Below, in pieces: positions 50,915 through 58,494 of a stretch of DNA of 64,000 nucleotides. Origin of the DNA: Amycolatopsis sp. NBC_01488. Its GTDB lineage: Bacteria; Actinomycetota; Actinomycetes; Mycobacteriales; Pseudonocardiaceae. Numbering within the stretch: the stretch's first letter is position 1; every line of letters starts with the position of its first letter. The position numbers and the translations under genes are program-made. Where the stretch lies: the NCBI RefSeq assembly GCF_036227105.1, contig NZ_CP109434.1, forward strand, positions 1,678,001 through 1,742,000, written 5' to 3'. The notes beneath the pieces are model-generated. The model was given only the letters and a program-made list of their open reading frames with translations, had not been told where the DNA came from and did no database searches.

Positions 50915-53907
50915 GAGCGGTGGGTGCGGCGGCCGAGGTGGTCGAGGACCGCGCCGCGCGCACAGCCGTGCACCTTCCGCTCCCGCTCGACGGGGCCGCC
51001 GAACAGGCGGTTGCACGTCAGGTGCAGCAGGCTCGCGACGATGTCCGCGGCCGCGGCGGTGCAGTCGTCGCCCAGCTCGCGGACGACTTCGCCGTAGTGG
51101 CGGACCGCCTCGTCACGCGGGCCGAGCGCGTCGGCCACCAGGCGGCCCTCGGCCGTCGAGCGCAGGCCGGGCCAGCTGCCGGCCGGGTCCACGAGGGACC
51201 GCCACCGGCCGCGGTCGGAGACGTACTCCCGGCCCGGGGCCACCGCCGGCAGCCAGTGCGCCGCCGGATCCGCGCAGTCCCCGCCGAACGCGTGGGCCAG
51301 CGCCGCCAGCGACACCGCGGCCAATTCGTCCAGCGAAAAGCCCGTGCGCCGCTCGAGGTCCAGCAGCCTCAGCGCGAGCTCGCTGTCGGCGTGGAACACC
51401 GCCTCGGCCGCGGGCATCGCCGCCGGCCCGCCGTACCGCTCGAGTTCCGGCTCGTGGCTCGCCACCAGCCAGTCCCCGATCAGCCGCTGGTCCGACCACT
51501 CGCCGAGGCGGCCGGCCAGCCGGGGGAACACCGACGGCCACAACGTCGCGGGATCGCCGCGGAACCGCAGCCGCAGCACCGGATCCGGCTCCGCGTAGCG
51601 GACGAAGTACCAGCACCCGCCGGCGTCCGCGGCCAGTGCCGGGAGCCGGTCGCGGACGACGTCCGGCTGCGGCGAGAAGACCTTGACGTACAGCCATTCC
51701 CCGCCCGGCTGGTACCGGCGGCGAGCCCGCACCGGCCGGGCCGGCGGCGCGGACCGCACCGGCGTCCGGCGGCTCAGCCGGACGACCACCTCCGCGGGCC
51801 GGCCGCCCAGCCAGCCACCGGGGTCGAAGGACTCGGTGGCGACCAGCCCGGCGTCCCGGCGCACCTCGTCACGCAGGATCGCCAGGTGCCACGGGTCGGC
51901 CAGGTCGAGCGCCAGCCGCTGGTCACGGCTCCGGACCACGACCCGGTCCGGCACCCGCCACGCCGTCCGCCACCGCTCGACCGCGCGGGGCCAGTCGTCC
52001 GCCGGCAGCTCGCGCAAGGCGTCCAGGCGCCAGACCGCCGGGCTCAGCACCGTGCGGCGGTAGCGCACGCGCGGCAGGTACGGCCCCGGCAGCGCGCTTC
52101 CCCAGTCCCACGGTTCCCACAACCGGGTCCCGGCCAGCCCGGCGTCGTGCAGGAACCGGACGACGTTCGGCGCCTGCTCCTCGAGCCGCAGCATGGTGTG
52201 CACGACCGGCAGCAGCGCCGTCCCGGTCGGGACGTGCACGACGGACAACCGGCCGCCGGTCACGCCGACGGCGAGCTCAGCCGGGCCGAGCGCATCCCCG
52301 GGCAGGCCGACCGCGATGCGCCGGCCGGTGAAGGCGGGCGTGTTGACGACGTTCGCGCCGCGGCCTTCGCGCGGCTGGTAGGCCAGGGTCACCGGGACCG
52401 GTTCGCCGTCCGCCGCGGCCGCGCCGGACCGCAGGGCGGCGTCGAGGCCGGGCAGCAGGCCCGCGAACCGGCCCGCGGTGGCGCCGGGCTGGTACGACCC
52501 GTGGCTCGGGGCGGTGACCAGCAGGAACTCTCCCGCGGCGAGGTCCGCGAGGGAGGCCGCGCACAGCTGGAAGCAGTACTCGCCGAACCGGGTGACCTCG
52601 GCCGGGTCACCGTCGTCGGCCAGCGCGTCGACGGTCTCGTCGTCGAGCACGATCTCGCGCTCGCCGTCCCGGACCGCCTCGGCCGCGAGCGCCGCCACCC
52701 GGCGGTCCCGGTCCGGCCGTTCGAGCGGCGGCTCCGGCGGTGCGGGCCGCGCGGCCGGCCACCGGTAACCCGCCGGCGCCCCGATCCCGGTGGTCTCGTC
52801 GAGTGCCTCGAGCAGCGGGACCAGCCGTCCAGTGCCGTACCGCTCGGTGAACCGGGCCTGCCACCCGGCCAGGACGGTCCGCCGCGGCGACATCCGCCAC
52901 ATCGCGGTGACGGCGGCCCCGGCTTCGGCCCGGACGGCCTCGGGCAGCCGCACGCGCAGGCCGTGGCGGGTGTCGACGTGCACGGGATTTTCGTGGGGCC
53001 GCACGGACTTCGCGAGAGCGACGACCCGCCGCAGCTCGCCGGCACCCGCGCCGATCGGCCGCGCGTCGTGGGCATCGCGCGCTTCGGCCACGGCGGCGAG
53101 GGCCGCGCGCAGCGGCACGACCGCACCGCGGCGTTCGGCCGCGGCCAGGACGGCGAGCACGTGGGCCAGCGGGTCACCGCCGTCCAGCGGCGGCCGCAGC
53201 GACGTCACGAGCACGCCCTGGCGCACGAGTTCGGCGAGCAACGCGGCGGCGGTGGCGCCGGGGACCGCGAAGCGGTCACGCAGCGCGGCGACGACGTCCG
53301 CCACGGGACGCACCGACCGCGCTTCGGCGAGCACCGCCTCGACCGCCGGGGTGCAGCGCACCGAAACGGCTGCGAGCCGGCCCGCCGAGGGCGTCTCCAG
53401 GTGCAGCCGGTCGCCGCGGCGGACGAGCGCGCCGTGTGCCTGGACGTCGAGGTGGGGCAGCAGGCCCGGGTCCGGTTCGGCGGCTTCGACGACCTCGCGC
53501 AGCCAGCCGAGGTCGACGCGGGTCCGCGTCCGCGGCGCTTCGTCGTCCGCCACCTTCGGCGTGACGTCGAACCACCCGGCGGACACCCCGGCGAACAGCC
53601 CGAAGGGCGTCGGCCGCGTGCGCGCCCGGAGGTCGTACTTGAGCACGGCGAGCGCGGCCCGCCGCAGCTGGGCCGGCTTGCGCCCGGCGAGCCGGTCCGC
53701 CCGCGCGTCCGTCAGGACCGCGGCGAGGCTCGGACTGGCGACCTCGATCGCTTCGGCCAGATCGGCCTGGCCGGCGGCGGCCCGCAGGACCGCCCGGCAC
53801 GTCTCGGGATCCGGTCCGCCGGGTGCGGCCGGGAGCCGCGCGGCCGGCGGCCGCAGCGGGGTGCGCACGACGAAACCGTCGTGCACCCGGAAGATCTCGT
53901 CAGCCAT
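50911..53907 (-). CDS. lanB: Class I lanthipeptide dehydratase LanB (full length)
   Basis: A 998-residue LanB. Such enzymes glutamylate Ser/Thr using glutamyl-tRNA, then eliminate glutamate to give dehydroamino acids. The N-terminal dehydratase domain starts ADEIFRVHDGFVVRTPLRPP and carries the hallmark RTRPTPFGLFAGVSAGWFDV. The C-terminal SpaB_C elimination domain is evident in GGEWLYVKVFSPQPDVVRDR, GGCWYFVRYAEPDPVLRLRF and HGCARGAVLDHL at the end. Both domains in one chain distinguish it from split thiopeptide enzymes. The ATG has GGAGG upstream and follows the lanA stop by 64 bp; lanC overlaps the 3' end. Confidence 0.92.
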   Translation of the reverse strand: MADEIFRVHDGFVVRTPLRPPAARLPAAPGGPDPETCRAVLRAAAGQADLAEAIEVASPSLAAVLTDARADRLAGRKPAQLRRAALAVLKYDLRARTRPTPFGLFAGVSAGWFDVTPKVADDEAPRTRTRVDLGWLREVVEAAEPDPGLLPHLDVQAHGALVRRGDRLHLETPSAGRLAAVSVRCTPAVEAVLAEARSVRPVADVVAALRDRFAVPGATAAALLAELVRQGVLVTSLRPPLDGGDPLAHVLAVLAAAERRGAVVPLRAALAAVAEARDAHDARPIGAGAGELRRVVALAKSVRPHENPVHVDTRHGLRVRLPEAVRAEAGAAVTAMWRMSPRRTVLAGWQARFTERYGTGRLVPLLEALDETTGIGAPAGYRWPAARPAPPEPPLERPDRDRRVAALAAEAVRDGEREIVLDDETVDALADDGDPAEVTRFGEYCFQLCAASLADLAAGEFLLVTAPSHGSYQPGATAGRFAGLLPGLDAALRSGAAAADGEPVPVTLAYQPREGRGANVVNTPAFTGRRIAVGLPGDALGPAELAVGVTGGRLSVVHVPTGTALLPVVHTMLRLEEQAPNVVRFLHDAGLAGTRLWEPWDWGSALPGPYLPRVRYRRTVLSPAVWRLDALRELPADDWPRAVERWRTAWRVPDRVVVRSRDQRLALDLADPWHLAILRDEVRRDAGLVATESFDPGGWLGGRPAEVVVRLSRRTPVRSAPPARPVRARRRYQPGGEWLYVKVFSPQPDVVRDRLPALAADAGGCWYFVRYAEPDPVLRLRFRGDPATLWPSVFPRLAGRLGEWSDQRLIGDWLVASHEPELERYGGPAAMPAAEAVFHADSELALRLLDLERRTGFSLDELAAVSLAALAHAFGGDCADPAAHWLPAVAPGREYVSDRGRWRSLVDPAGSWPGLRSTAEGRLVADALGPRDEAVRHYGEVVRELGDDCTAAAADIVASLLHLTCNRLFGGPVERERKVHGCARGAVLDHLGRRTHRS

Positions 53908-53927
53908 TTCCGCCTCCGGGAAACCGG

Positions 53928-53961
53928 CGGCGGAAAACCGGAGGCGTCCGGTTTTCCGCCG
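53928..53961 (-). other. Stem-loop between lanA and lanB
   Basis: CGGCGGAAAACCGG (53928-53941) and CCGGTTTTCCGCCG (53948-53961) form a perfect 14-bp stem with a 6-nt loop, 10 bp after the lanA stop and 20 bp before the lanB start. Lanthipeptide operons commonly have such an element, which lets most transcripts stop after the precursor gene and few read through into lanB. No long T-run follows. Confidence 0.65.
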
Positions 53962-53971
53962 GCCGCGGCGA

Positions 53972-54094
53972 TCAGAAGGACGAGCAGCAGTCGGTGCCGA
54001 GCACCCAGACCACGATGTCCGGGTTGAACTCGGCCTGGACGTCGAGGTCGAAGTCGTCCGGGACGACCTGCAGTTCTCCGTTGGCGTTCTGCAT
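53972..54094 (-). CDS. lanA: Class I lanthipeptide precursor peptide LanA
   Basis: A 40-codon gene read directly from the sequence. The leader MQNANGELQVVPDDFDLDVQ contains FDLD at residues 15-18, the FxLD box bound by LanB enzymes. The remaining 20 residues are hydrophobic (IVVWVLG) and end TDCCSSF. Thr34, Cys36, Cys37, Ser38 and Ser39 provide three dehydratable residues and two thiols. AGGAG lies 7 nt before the ATG. The gene is followed by lanB and lanC on the same strand, separated by a stem-loop. Leader plus context make the assignment strong; the core boundary and the final ring pattern are unknown. The two adjacent Cys near the C-terminus and only one dehydratable residue before them are unusual. 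Confidence 0.88.
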   Translation of the reverse strand: MQNANGELQVVPDDFDLDVQAEFNPDIVVWVLGTDCCSSF

Positions 54095-54223
54095 GATTCC
54101 GCTCCTGTCGGTGAGTGCGAGGGTTTCGATGTCCACCTGGGCCCCGGTGCCTCACCAGTAAATGGGCGGACCCGCCGCCGGAGCAATCGCCGGCGGTCAG
54201 GTTGGCAGTGATGGCAGGGTGCG

Positions 54224-54592
54224 TCAGCCGTCCTTGGCGAACCGGCGGGTCAGGCCCGCGACGGCGATGCCGGCGACGGCCAGGACGATCCCCGTGACCA
54301 GCCAGCCGACCAGCGCGAGCACCACGCCGGTGGCCGCGAACAGGGCGAACTCCACCAGGAAGCGGGCCGGTTCCGGCAGCCGGCGGCGGGCTCGCGGGGC
54401 GATGAACATGCCCCAGACGGCGGCCGCGGCGAGCGGCAGCAGGACCGCGTCGACGATCGCCAGCGCCACCCCGCCGCCGAGCCGGCTGCCGGCCAGCGCC
54501 AGGCCGCCCAGCAGGCCCAGCTCGCTCAGGAAGCGGACGGTCAGCACCACGCCCGCGACCCCGCTCAGGCGGGGAGTCGGCTCCGAAGTCAT
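54224..54592 (-). CDS. YrdB/DUF2568-like integral membrane protein
   Basis: A 122-residue protein with four hydrophobic segments and short loops (LTVRFLSELGLLGGLALAGS; VALAIVDAVLLPLAAAAVWG; FALFAATGVVLALVGWLV), matching the YrdB/DUF2568 family of small four-helix proteins. Function unknown. It lies 129 bp upstream of lanA in the same orientation and could be co-transcribed, perhaps as an immunity or accessory protein, but the gap is large and the family is widespread outside lanthipeptide loci, so chance neighbourhood is likely. Confidence 0.75.
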   Translation of the reverse strand: MTSEPTPRLSGVAGVVLTVRFLSELGLLGGLALAGSRLGGGVALAIVDAVLLPLAAAAVWGMFIAPRARRRLPEPARFLVEFALFAATGVVLALVGWLVTGIVLAVAGIAVAGLTRRFAKDG

Positions 54593-54800
54593 CGGGCCAG
54601 CCTAGGGGCCGCGTCCACTGTGGACGTTACGGGTGCGGACGGCCACGGTGTGTGATCTCGGCCACACGTCACCTGGTCGGCGTGGTGATGTTGCGGTTCC
54701 GAATCGGTCCACCAGGCCGCCAGGCCTCGCTGTAACGACGGTCCACCCCTGCTCGACGTGTTTAACGCAGATCGCGACCGCGAGCCAAGGAGCCTGGTAG

Positions 54801-56033
54801 ATGACCACATGTCGACTCTGCGGTTCGACAAAGACGGCCAGCGTGGTGGACCTCGGGGCCACTCCCCCGTGTGAGCGATTCTTGACCGCCGAACAGCTCG
54901 ACGAGCCGGAGACCACCTTCCCACTCCACCTCAAGGTGTGCACCGACTGCTGGCTCGCCCAGATCCCCCCGCTGATCGACCCGGACGACACCTTCACCGA
55001 GTACGCCTACTTCTCGTCCTTCTCGACGTCGTGGGTCGAGCACGCGAAGCGGTACGTCGACGGCGCGGTCGAGCGGCTGGGGCTCGGCGAGAAGTCGTTC
55101 GTCGTCGAGGTCGCCAGCAACGACGGCTACCTGCTCAAGCACGTCGTCGGGCACGGCATCCGGTGTCTCGGCGTCGAACCTTCGGTGAACGTCGGGCAGG
55201 CGGCGCGCGACGCCGGCGTGCCCACCCTGACGGCGTTCCTCTCCGAGGAGACCGGCCGCCAGGTGCGCGAGGAGCACGGTGCCGCGGATCTGGTGGCCGC
55301 GAACAACGTCTACGCGCACATCCCGGACGTCCTCGGCTTCACCAAGGGCCTCCGCGCCCTGGTCGCGGACGACGGCTGGGTCTCCATCGAGGTCCAGCAC
55401 CTGCTCACGCTGATCGAGAAGAACCAGTACGACACGATCTACCACGAGCACTTCCAGTACTACACGGTCGAATCCGCGCGCCGGGCCCTCGCGACCGGCG
55501 GCCTGACGGTCGTCGACGTCGAACTGGTGCCCACGCACGGCGGGTCGATCCGGCTCTGGGCGCGCCCCGACGCGGTCGCGGGCGAGCCCAGCGAGCGGAT
55601 GACCGACGTCCTGGAGCGCGAGAAGGCGGCCGGGCTGCACGAGCTGTCCGGGTACACCGAGTTCGCCGAGCGCGTCACCCGCGTGCGGCTGGACCTGCTG
55701 AAGTTCCTCATCGAGGCGCGGGGCGACGGGAAGACCGTCGTCGGCTACGGCGCCCCGGGCAAGGGCAACACCCTGCTGAACCACTGCGGCATCCGGACGG
55801 ACCTGCTGCAGTACACGGTCGATCGCAACCCCTACAAGCACGGCCGGTTCACCCCGGGCACGCGGATCCCGGTGCTGCCCCCGGAGCGGATCGAGGCCGA
55901 TCGGCCCGACTACGTGCTCGTCCTCCCGTGGAACCTCCGGGAGGAACTGACCGAACAGCTTTCGTTCGTGGGCGCGTGGGGCGGAAAGCTCGTGTTCCCC
56001 ATCCCCCACCTGGAAATCGTCGAGGTGTCGTGA
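54801..56033 (+). CDS. Sugar C-methyltransferase-like protein (TylC3/NovU type)
   Basis: A 410-residue protein with three parts: an N-terminal zinc-binding domain (Cys4, Cys7, Cys47, Cys50; TTCRLCGSTKTASVV), a class I SAM-binding domain (FVVEVASNDGYLLKHVVGHG) and a C-terminal domain with VVGYGAPGKGNTLLNHCGIR. This is the architecture of NDP-hexose 3-C-methyltransferases such as TylC3 and NovU. The core motif EHFQYYT, containing the proposed catalytic His, is present. It opens a plus-strand ten-gene locus, starting 208 bp after the YrdB gene. A C-methylated deoxysugar is the likely product, but related proteins also methylate other substrates. Confidence 0.85.
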   Translation: MTTCRLCGSTKTASVVDLGATPPCERFLTAEQLDEPETTFPLHLKVCTDCWLAQIPPLIDPDDTFTEYAYFSSFSTSWVEHAKRYVDGAVERLGLGEKSFVVEVASNDGYLLKHVVGHGIRCLGVEPSVNVGQAARDAGVPTLTAFLSEETGRQVREEHGAADLVAANNVYAHIPDVLGFTKGLRALVADDGWVSIEVQHLLTLIEKNQYDTIYHEHFQYYTVESARRALATGGLTVVDVELVPTHGGSIRLWARPDAVAGEPSERMTDVLEREKAAGLHELSGYTEFAERVTRVRLDLLKFLIEARGDGKTVVGYGAPGKGNTLLNHCGIRTDLLQYTVDRNPYKHGRFTPGTRIPVLPPERIEADRPDYVLVLPWNLREELTEQLSFVGAWGGKLVFPIPHLEIVEVS

Positions 56034-56034
56034 A

Positions 56035-56826
56035 GTGAAGGTCGTCCTCTTCTGCGGTGGCTACGGGATGCGGATGCGCAACGGCGCGGCCGACGACGTC
56101 CCCAAGCCGATGGCGATGGTCGGTCCGAGACCGCTCATCTGGCACGTCATGCGCTACTACGCGCATTTCGGCCACACGGAGTTCATCCTGTGCCTCGGCT
56201 ACGGCGCGGCGCACATCAAGAACTTCTTCCTGAACTACCAGGAAACCATTTCCAACGACTTCATCCTGCGCAACGGCCAGGCGGAACTGCTCTCGACCGA
56301 CATCGCCGACTGGACGATCACCTTCGTGCAGACCGGGATCGAATCGCCGATCGGTGAGCGCCTGCGCCGCGTCCGCGACTACCTCGACGGCGACGAGATG
56401 TTCCTCGCGAACTACGCCGACGTCCTCTCCGACGTCCCACTGCCCGACATGATCGAGCGGTTCGCCAACACCGACGCGGGCGCGTCGATGATGGTCGTCC
56501 CGCCGCAGTCGTCGTTCCACTGCGTGGAGATGAACGAGGGCGGCATGGTCGGCTCGATCACCGCGGTCAGCGAAATGCCGCTCTGGGAGAACGGCGGGTA
56601 CTTCGTGCTGCGGCAGGAAGTGTTCGACCACATCCCGGAGAACGGCGACCTGGTCGCCGACGGCTGCGGCGAGCTGGCCAAGCGCGGCCGGCTCCTGGCC
56701 TACCCGTACCGCGGGTTCTGGAAGCCGACCGACACGGTCAAGGAACGGGCAGCCCTCGACAGCTCCTACACGCACGGCGACCGGCCCTGGGCGCTGTGGG
56801 AGCGCCCCGCCGCGAGCATCGCGTGA
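56035..56826 (+). CDS. Sugar nucleotidyltransferase, glucose-1-phosphate cytidylyltransferase-like
   Basis: A 263-residue nucleotidyltransferase resembling RfbF, which makes CDP-glucose. KPMAMVGPRPLIWHVMRYYA and FILCLGYGAAHIKNFFLNYQ match the family. The usual signature GGxGTRxxxE is altered to GGYGMRMRN. LANYADVLSDVPLPDM contains the acidic metal-binding D. Family membership is clear, but whether CTP or another NTP is used, and whether it is active, is uncertain. GTG start one base after the previous stop; overlaps the next gene by 4 nt. Confidence 0.83.
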   Translation: MKVVLFCGGYGMRMRNGAADDVPKPMAMVGPRPLIWHVMRYYAHFGHTEFILCLGYGAAHIKNFFLNYQETISNDFILRNGQAELLSTDIADWTITFVQTGIESPIGERLRRVRDYLDGDEMFLANYADVLSDVPLPDMIERFANTDAGASMMVVPPQSSFHCVEMNEGGMVGSITAVSEMPLWENGGYFVLRQEVFDHIPENGDLVADGCGELAKRGRLLAYPYRGFWKPTDTVKERAALDSSYTHGDRPWALWERPAASIA

Positions 56827-57470
56827 TCGGGCTGCGGCCGGGACGGCTCGGCAGCGTCGTGGCCCTCGGCGCCCATTGCGACGACATCGCGATCGGCGCC
56901 GGCGGCACGCTGCTGACGCTGTGCGCGTCGCGGCCGGGCCTGAAGGTCGACGCGCTGGTCCTCTCCGGCGGCGGCACGCCCCGCGAGGACGAGGAGCGGG
57001 CGGCGCTGGCCGGGTTCTGCCCGGGCGCGCAGCTCGACGTCACGGTGCTGAAGCTGCCGGACGGGCGTTTCCCGGCGCACTGGGAAGAGGCCAAGAACGC
57101 GCTCGAGGAACTGCGGCGGCGCAGCGACCCGGACGTCATCCTGGCGCCCCGGACCGACGACGCCCACCAGGACCACCGCGGGCTGGCCAAGCTCGTGCCG
57201 ACGGCGTTCCGCGACCACCTGGCGCTGGGTTACGAGATCGTCAAGTGGGACGGCGACCTCGGAGCGCCTTCGGTGTACCAGCCGCTCGACGACGACGTCG
57301 CCGAATCGAAGGTCCGGCTGCTGCAGGAGCACTACGCGTCGCAGCGGCACCGCGGCTGGTACGACCGCGAGGCGTTCCTCGGCCTGGCGCGGATCCGCGG
57401 GATCGAAGCGGCCACGAAGTACGCCGAAGCGTTCTTCGTCAAGAAACTCACTCTCGACCTGAAGGGCTGA
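56823..57470 (+). CDS. PIG-L family N-deacetylase
   Basis: A 215-residue PIG-L/LmbE-type deacetylase. The zinc motif AH(P/A)DD appears as AHCDD (His18, Cys19, Asp20, Asp21) and HQDH (His115 to His118) supplies the second ligand set. PIG-L enzymes remove N-acetyl groups from amino sugars such as GlcNAc-inositol. The Cys in place of Pro is unusual but the catalytic Asp and His residues are retained. The GTG overlaps the preceding stop as GTGA. In this locus it would deacetylate a GlcNAc-like unit to a free amine. Confidence 0.88.
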   Translation: MIGLRPGRLGSVVALGAHCDDIAIGAGGTLLTLCASRPGLKVDALVLSGGGTPREDEERAALAGFCPGAQLDVTVLKLPDGRFPAHWEEAKNALEELRRRSDPDVILAPRTDDAHQDHRGLAKLVPTAFRDHLALGYEIVKWDGDLGAPSVYQPLDDDVAESKVRLLQEHYASQRHRGWYDREAFLGLARIRGIEAATKYAEAFFVKKLTLDLKG

Positions 57471-57474
57471 TCCG

Positions 57475-58494
57475 ATGCGGGTGTTGCTGACGGGGCACAA
57501 GGGCTACCTGGGGACGGTGATGGCCCCGGTGCTCGCCGCCGCCGGTCACGAGGTCGTCGGCCTCGACTCGGGACTGTTCGAGGACTGCCTGCTCGGCCCG
57601 ACCCCGGCCGACCCGGCCGGGCACGTCGTCGACCTGCGCGACGTCTCCATCGAGCACGTCACCGGCTTCGACGCGGTGATCCACTTGGCCGCCCTGTCGA
57701 ACGACCCGCTCGGCTCGCTCGCGCCGGAGCTGACCTACGACATCAACCACCACGCGTCCGTGAAGCTCGCGAAGCTGGCGAAGGAGGCCGGCGTCGGGCG
57801 GTACCTCTACGCGTCGACCTGCTCGGTGTACGGCGCGGGCGGCGACAAGCTGGTCGACGAGGACGCGCCGCTGAAGCCGGTGACGCCGTACGCGGAGTCG
57901 AAGGTGCGTGTCGAGGCCGACGTCCACGAGCTCGCCGACGACGACTTCACGCCGGTCTACATGCGCAACGCGACCGCGTTCGGCTACTCGCCGCGGCTGC
58001 GCGGCGACATCGTGCTGAACAACCTGACCGCGCACGCACACCTGTCCGGCGAGGTGCTGGTGCTCTCCGACGGCACGCCGTGGCGGCCGCTGGTGCACGC
58101 CCAGGACATCGCCCGCGCGTTCACGGCGGCGTTGACGGCGCCGAAGGAGGCCGTGCACAACAGGGCTTTCAACATCGGTACCGAGGACAACAACGTCACC
58201 GTCGCCGAGATCGCCCAGGAGGTCGTCGAGGCCGTGCCGGGCTCGACGCTGAACATCACCGGCGAGGCGGGCGCCGACCCGCGCTCCTACCGCGTCGACT
58301 TCTCGCGCTTCCGCACGGCGATCCCGGGCTTCACCTGCGATTGGTCGGTCAAGGACGGCGCCGTCGAGCTCATCGAGGCCTACCGCAAGTTCGGGCTGAC
58401 CCGGGAGTCGTTCCAGCAGCTGTTCACCCGGCTCGCCTGGCTGAAGAGCGAGGGCGAAGCCGGCCGCGTCGACGACACCATGCGGCGCAAGTAG
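57475..58494 (+). CDS. NAD-dependent sugar epimerase/dehydratase (SDR)
   Basis: A 339-residue extended SDR. The NAD-binding motif TGHKGYLG lies at residues 6-13, the active-site TPYAESKV contains Tyr139 and Lys143, and the family motif YASTCSVYG holds the Ser. [20 protein letters not shown] and [17 protein letters not shown] are typical of UDP/dTDP-sugar modifying enzymes such as epimerases and dehydratases. The precise reaction is not deducible. Starts 4 bp after the PIG-L gene and overlaps the next gene by 1 nt. Confidence 0.88.
   Translation: MRVLLTGHKGYLGTVMAPVLAAAGHEVVGLDSGLFEDCLLGPTPADPAGHVVDLRDVSIEHVTGFDAVIHLAALSNDPLGSLAPELTYDINHHASVKLAKLAKEAGVGRYLYASTCSVYGAGGDKLVDEDAPLKPVTPYAESKVRVEADVHELADDDFTPVYMRNATAFGYSPRLRGDIVLNNLTAHAHLSGEVLVLSDGTPWRPLVHAQDIARAFTAALTAPKEAVHNRAFNIGTEDNNVTVAEIAQEVVEAVPGSTLNITGEAGADPRSYRVDFSRFRTAIPGFTCDWSVKDGAVELIEAYRKFGLTRESFQQLFTRLAWLKSEGEAGRVDDTMRRK

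Noticed and set aside
50920..54027. A thousand-codon open frame opposite lanB
   Set aside because: Arg/Pro/Gly-rich translation with no motifs; lanB on the other strand has all domain signatures and a proper ribosome-binding site.
54224..54592. YrdB-like protein as lanthipeptide immunity factor
   Set aside because: Same strand but 129 bp from lanA, and the family is widespread without lanthipeptide linkage; kept only as an unassigned neighbour.
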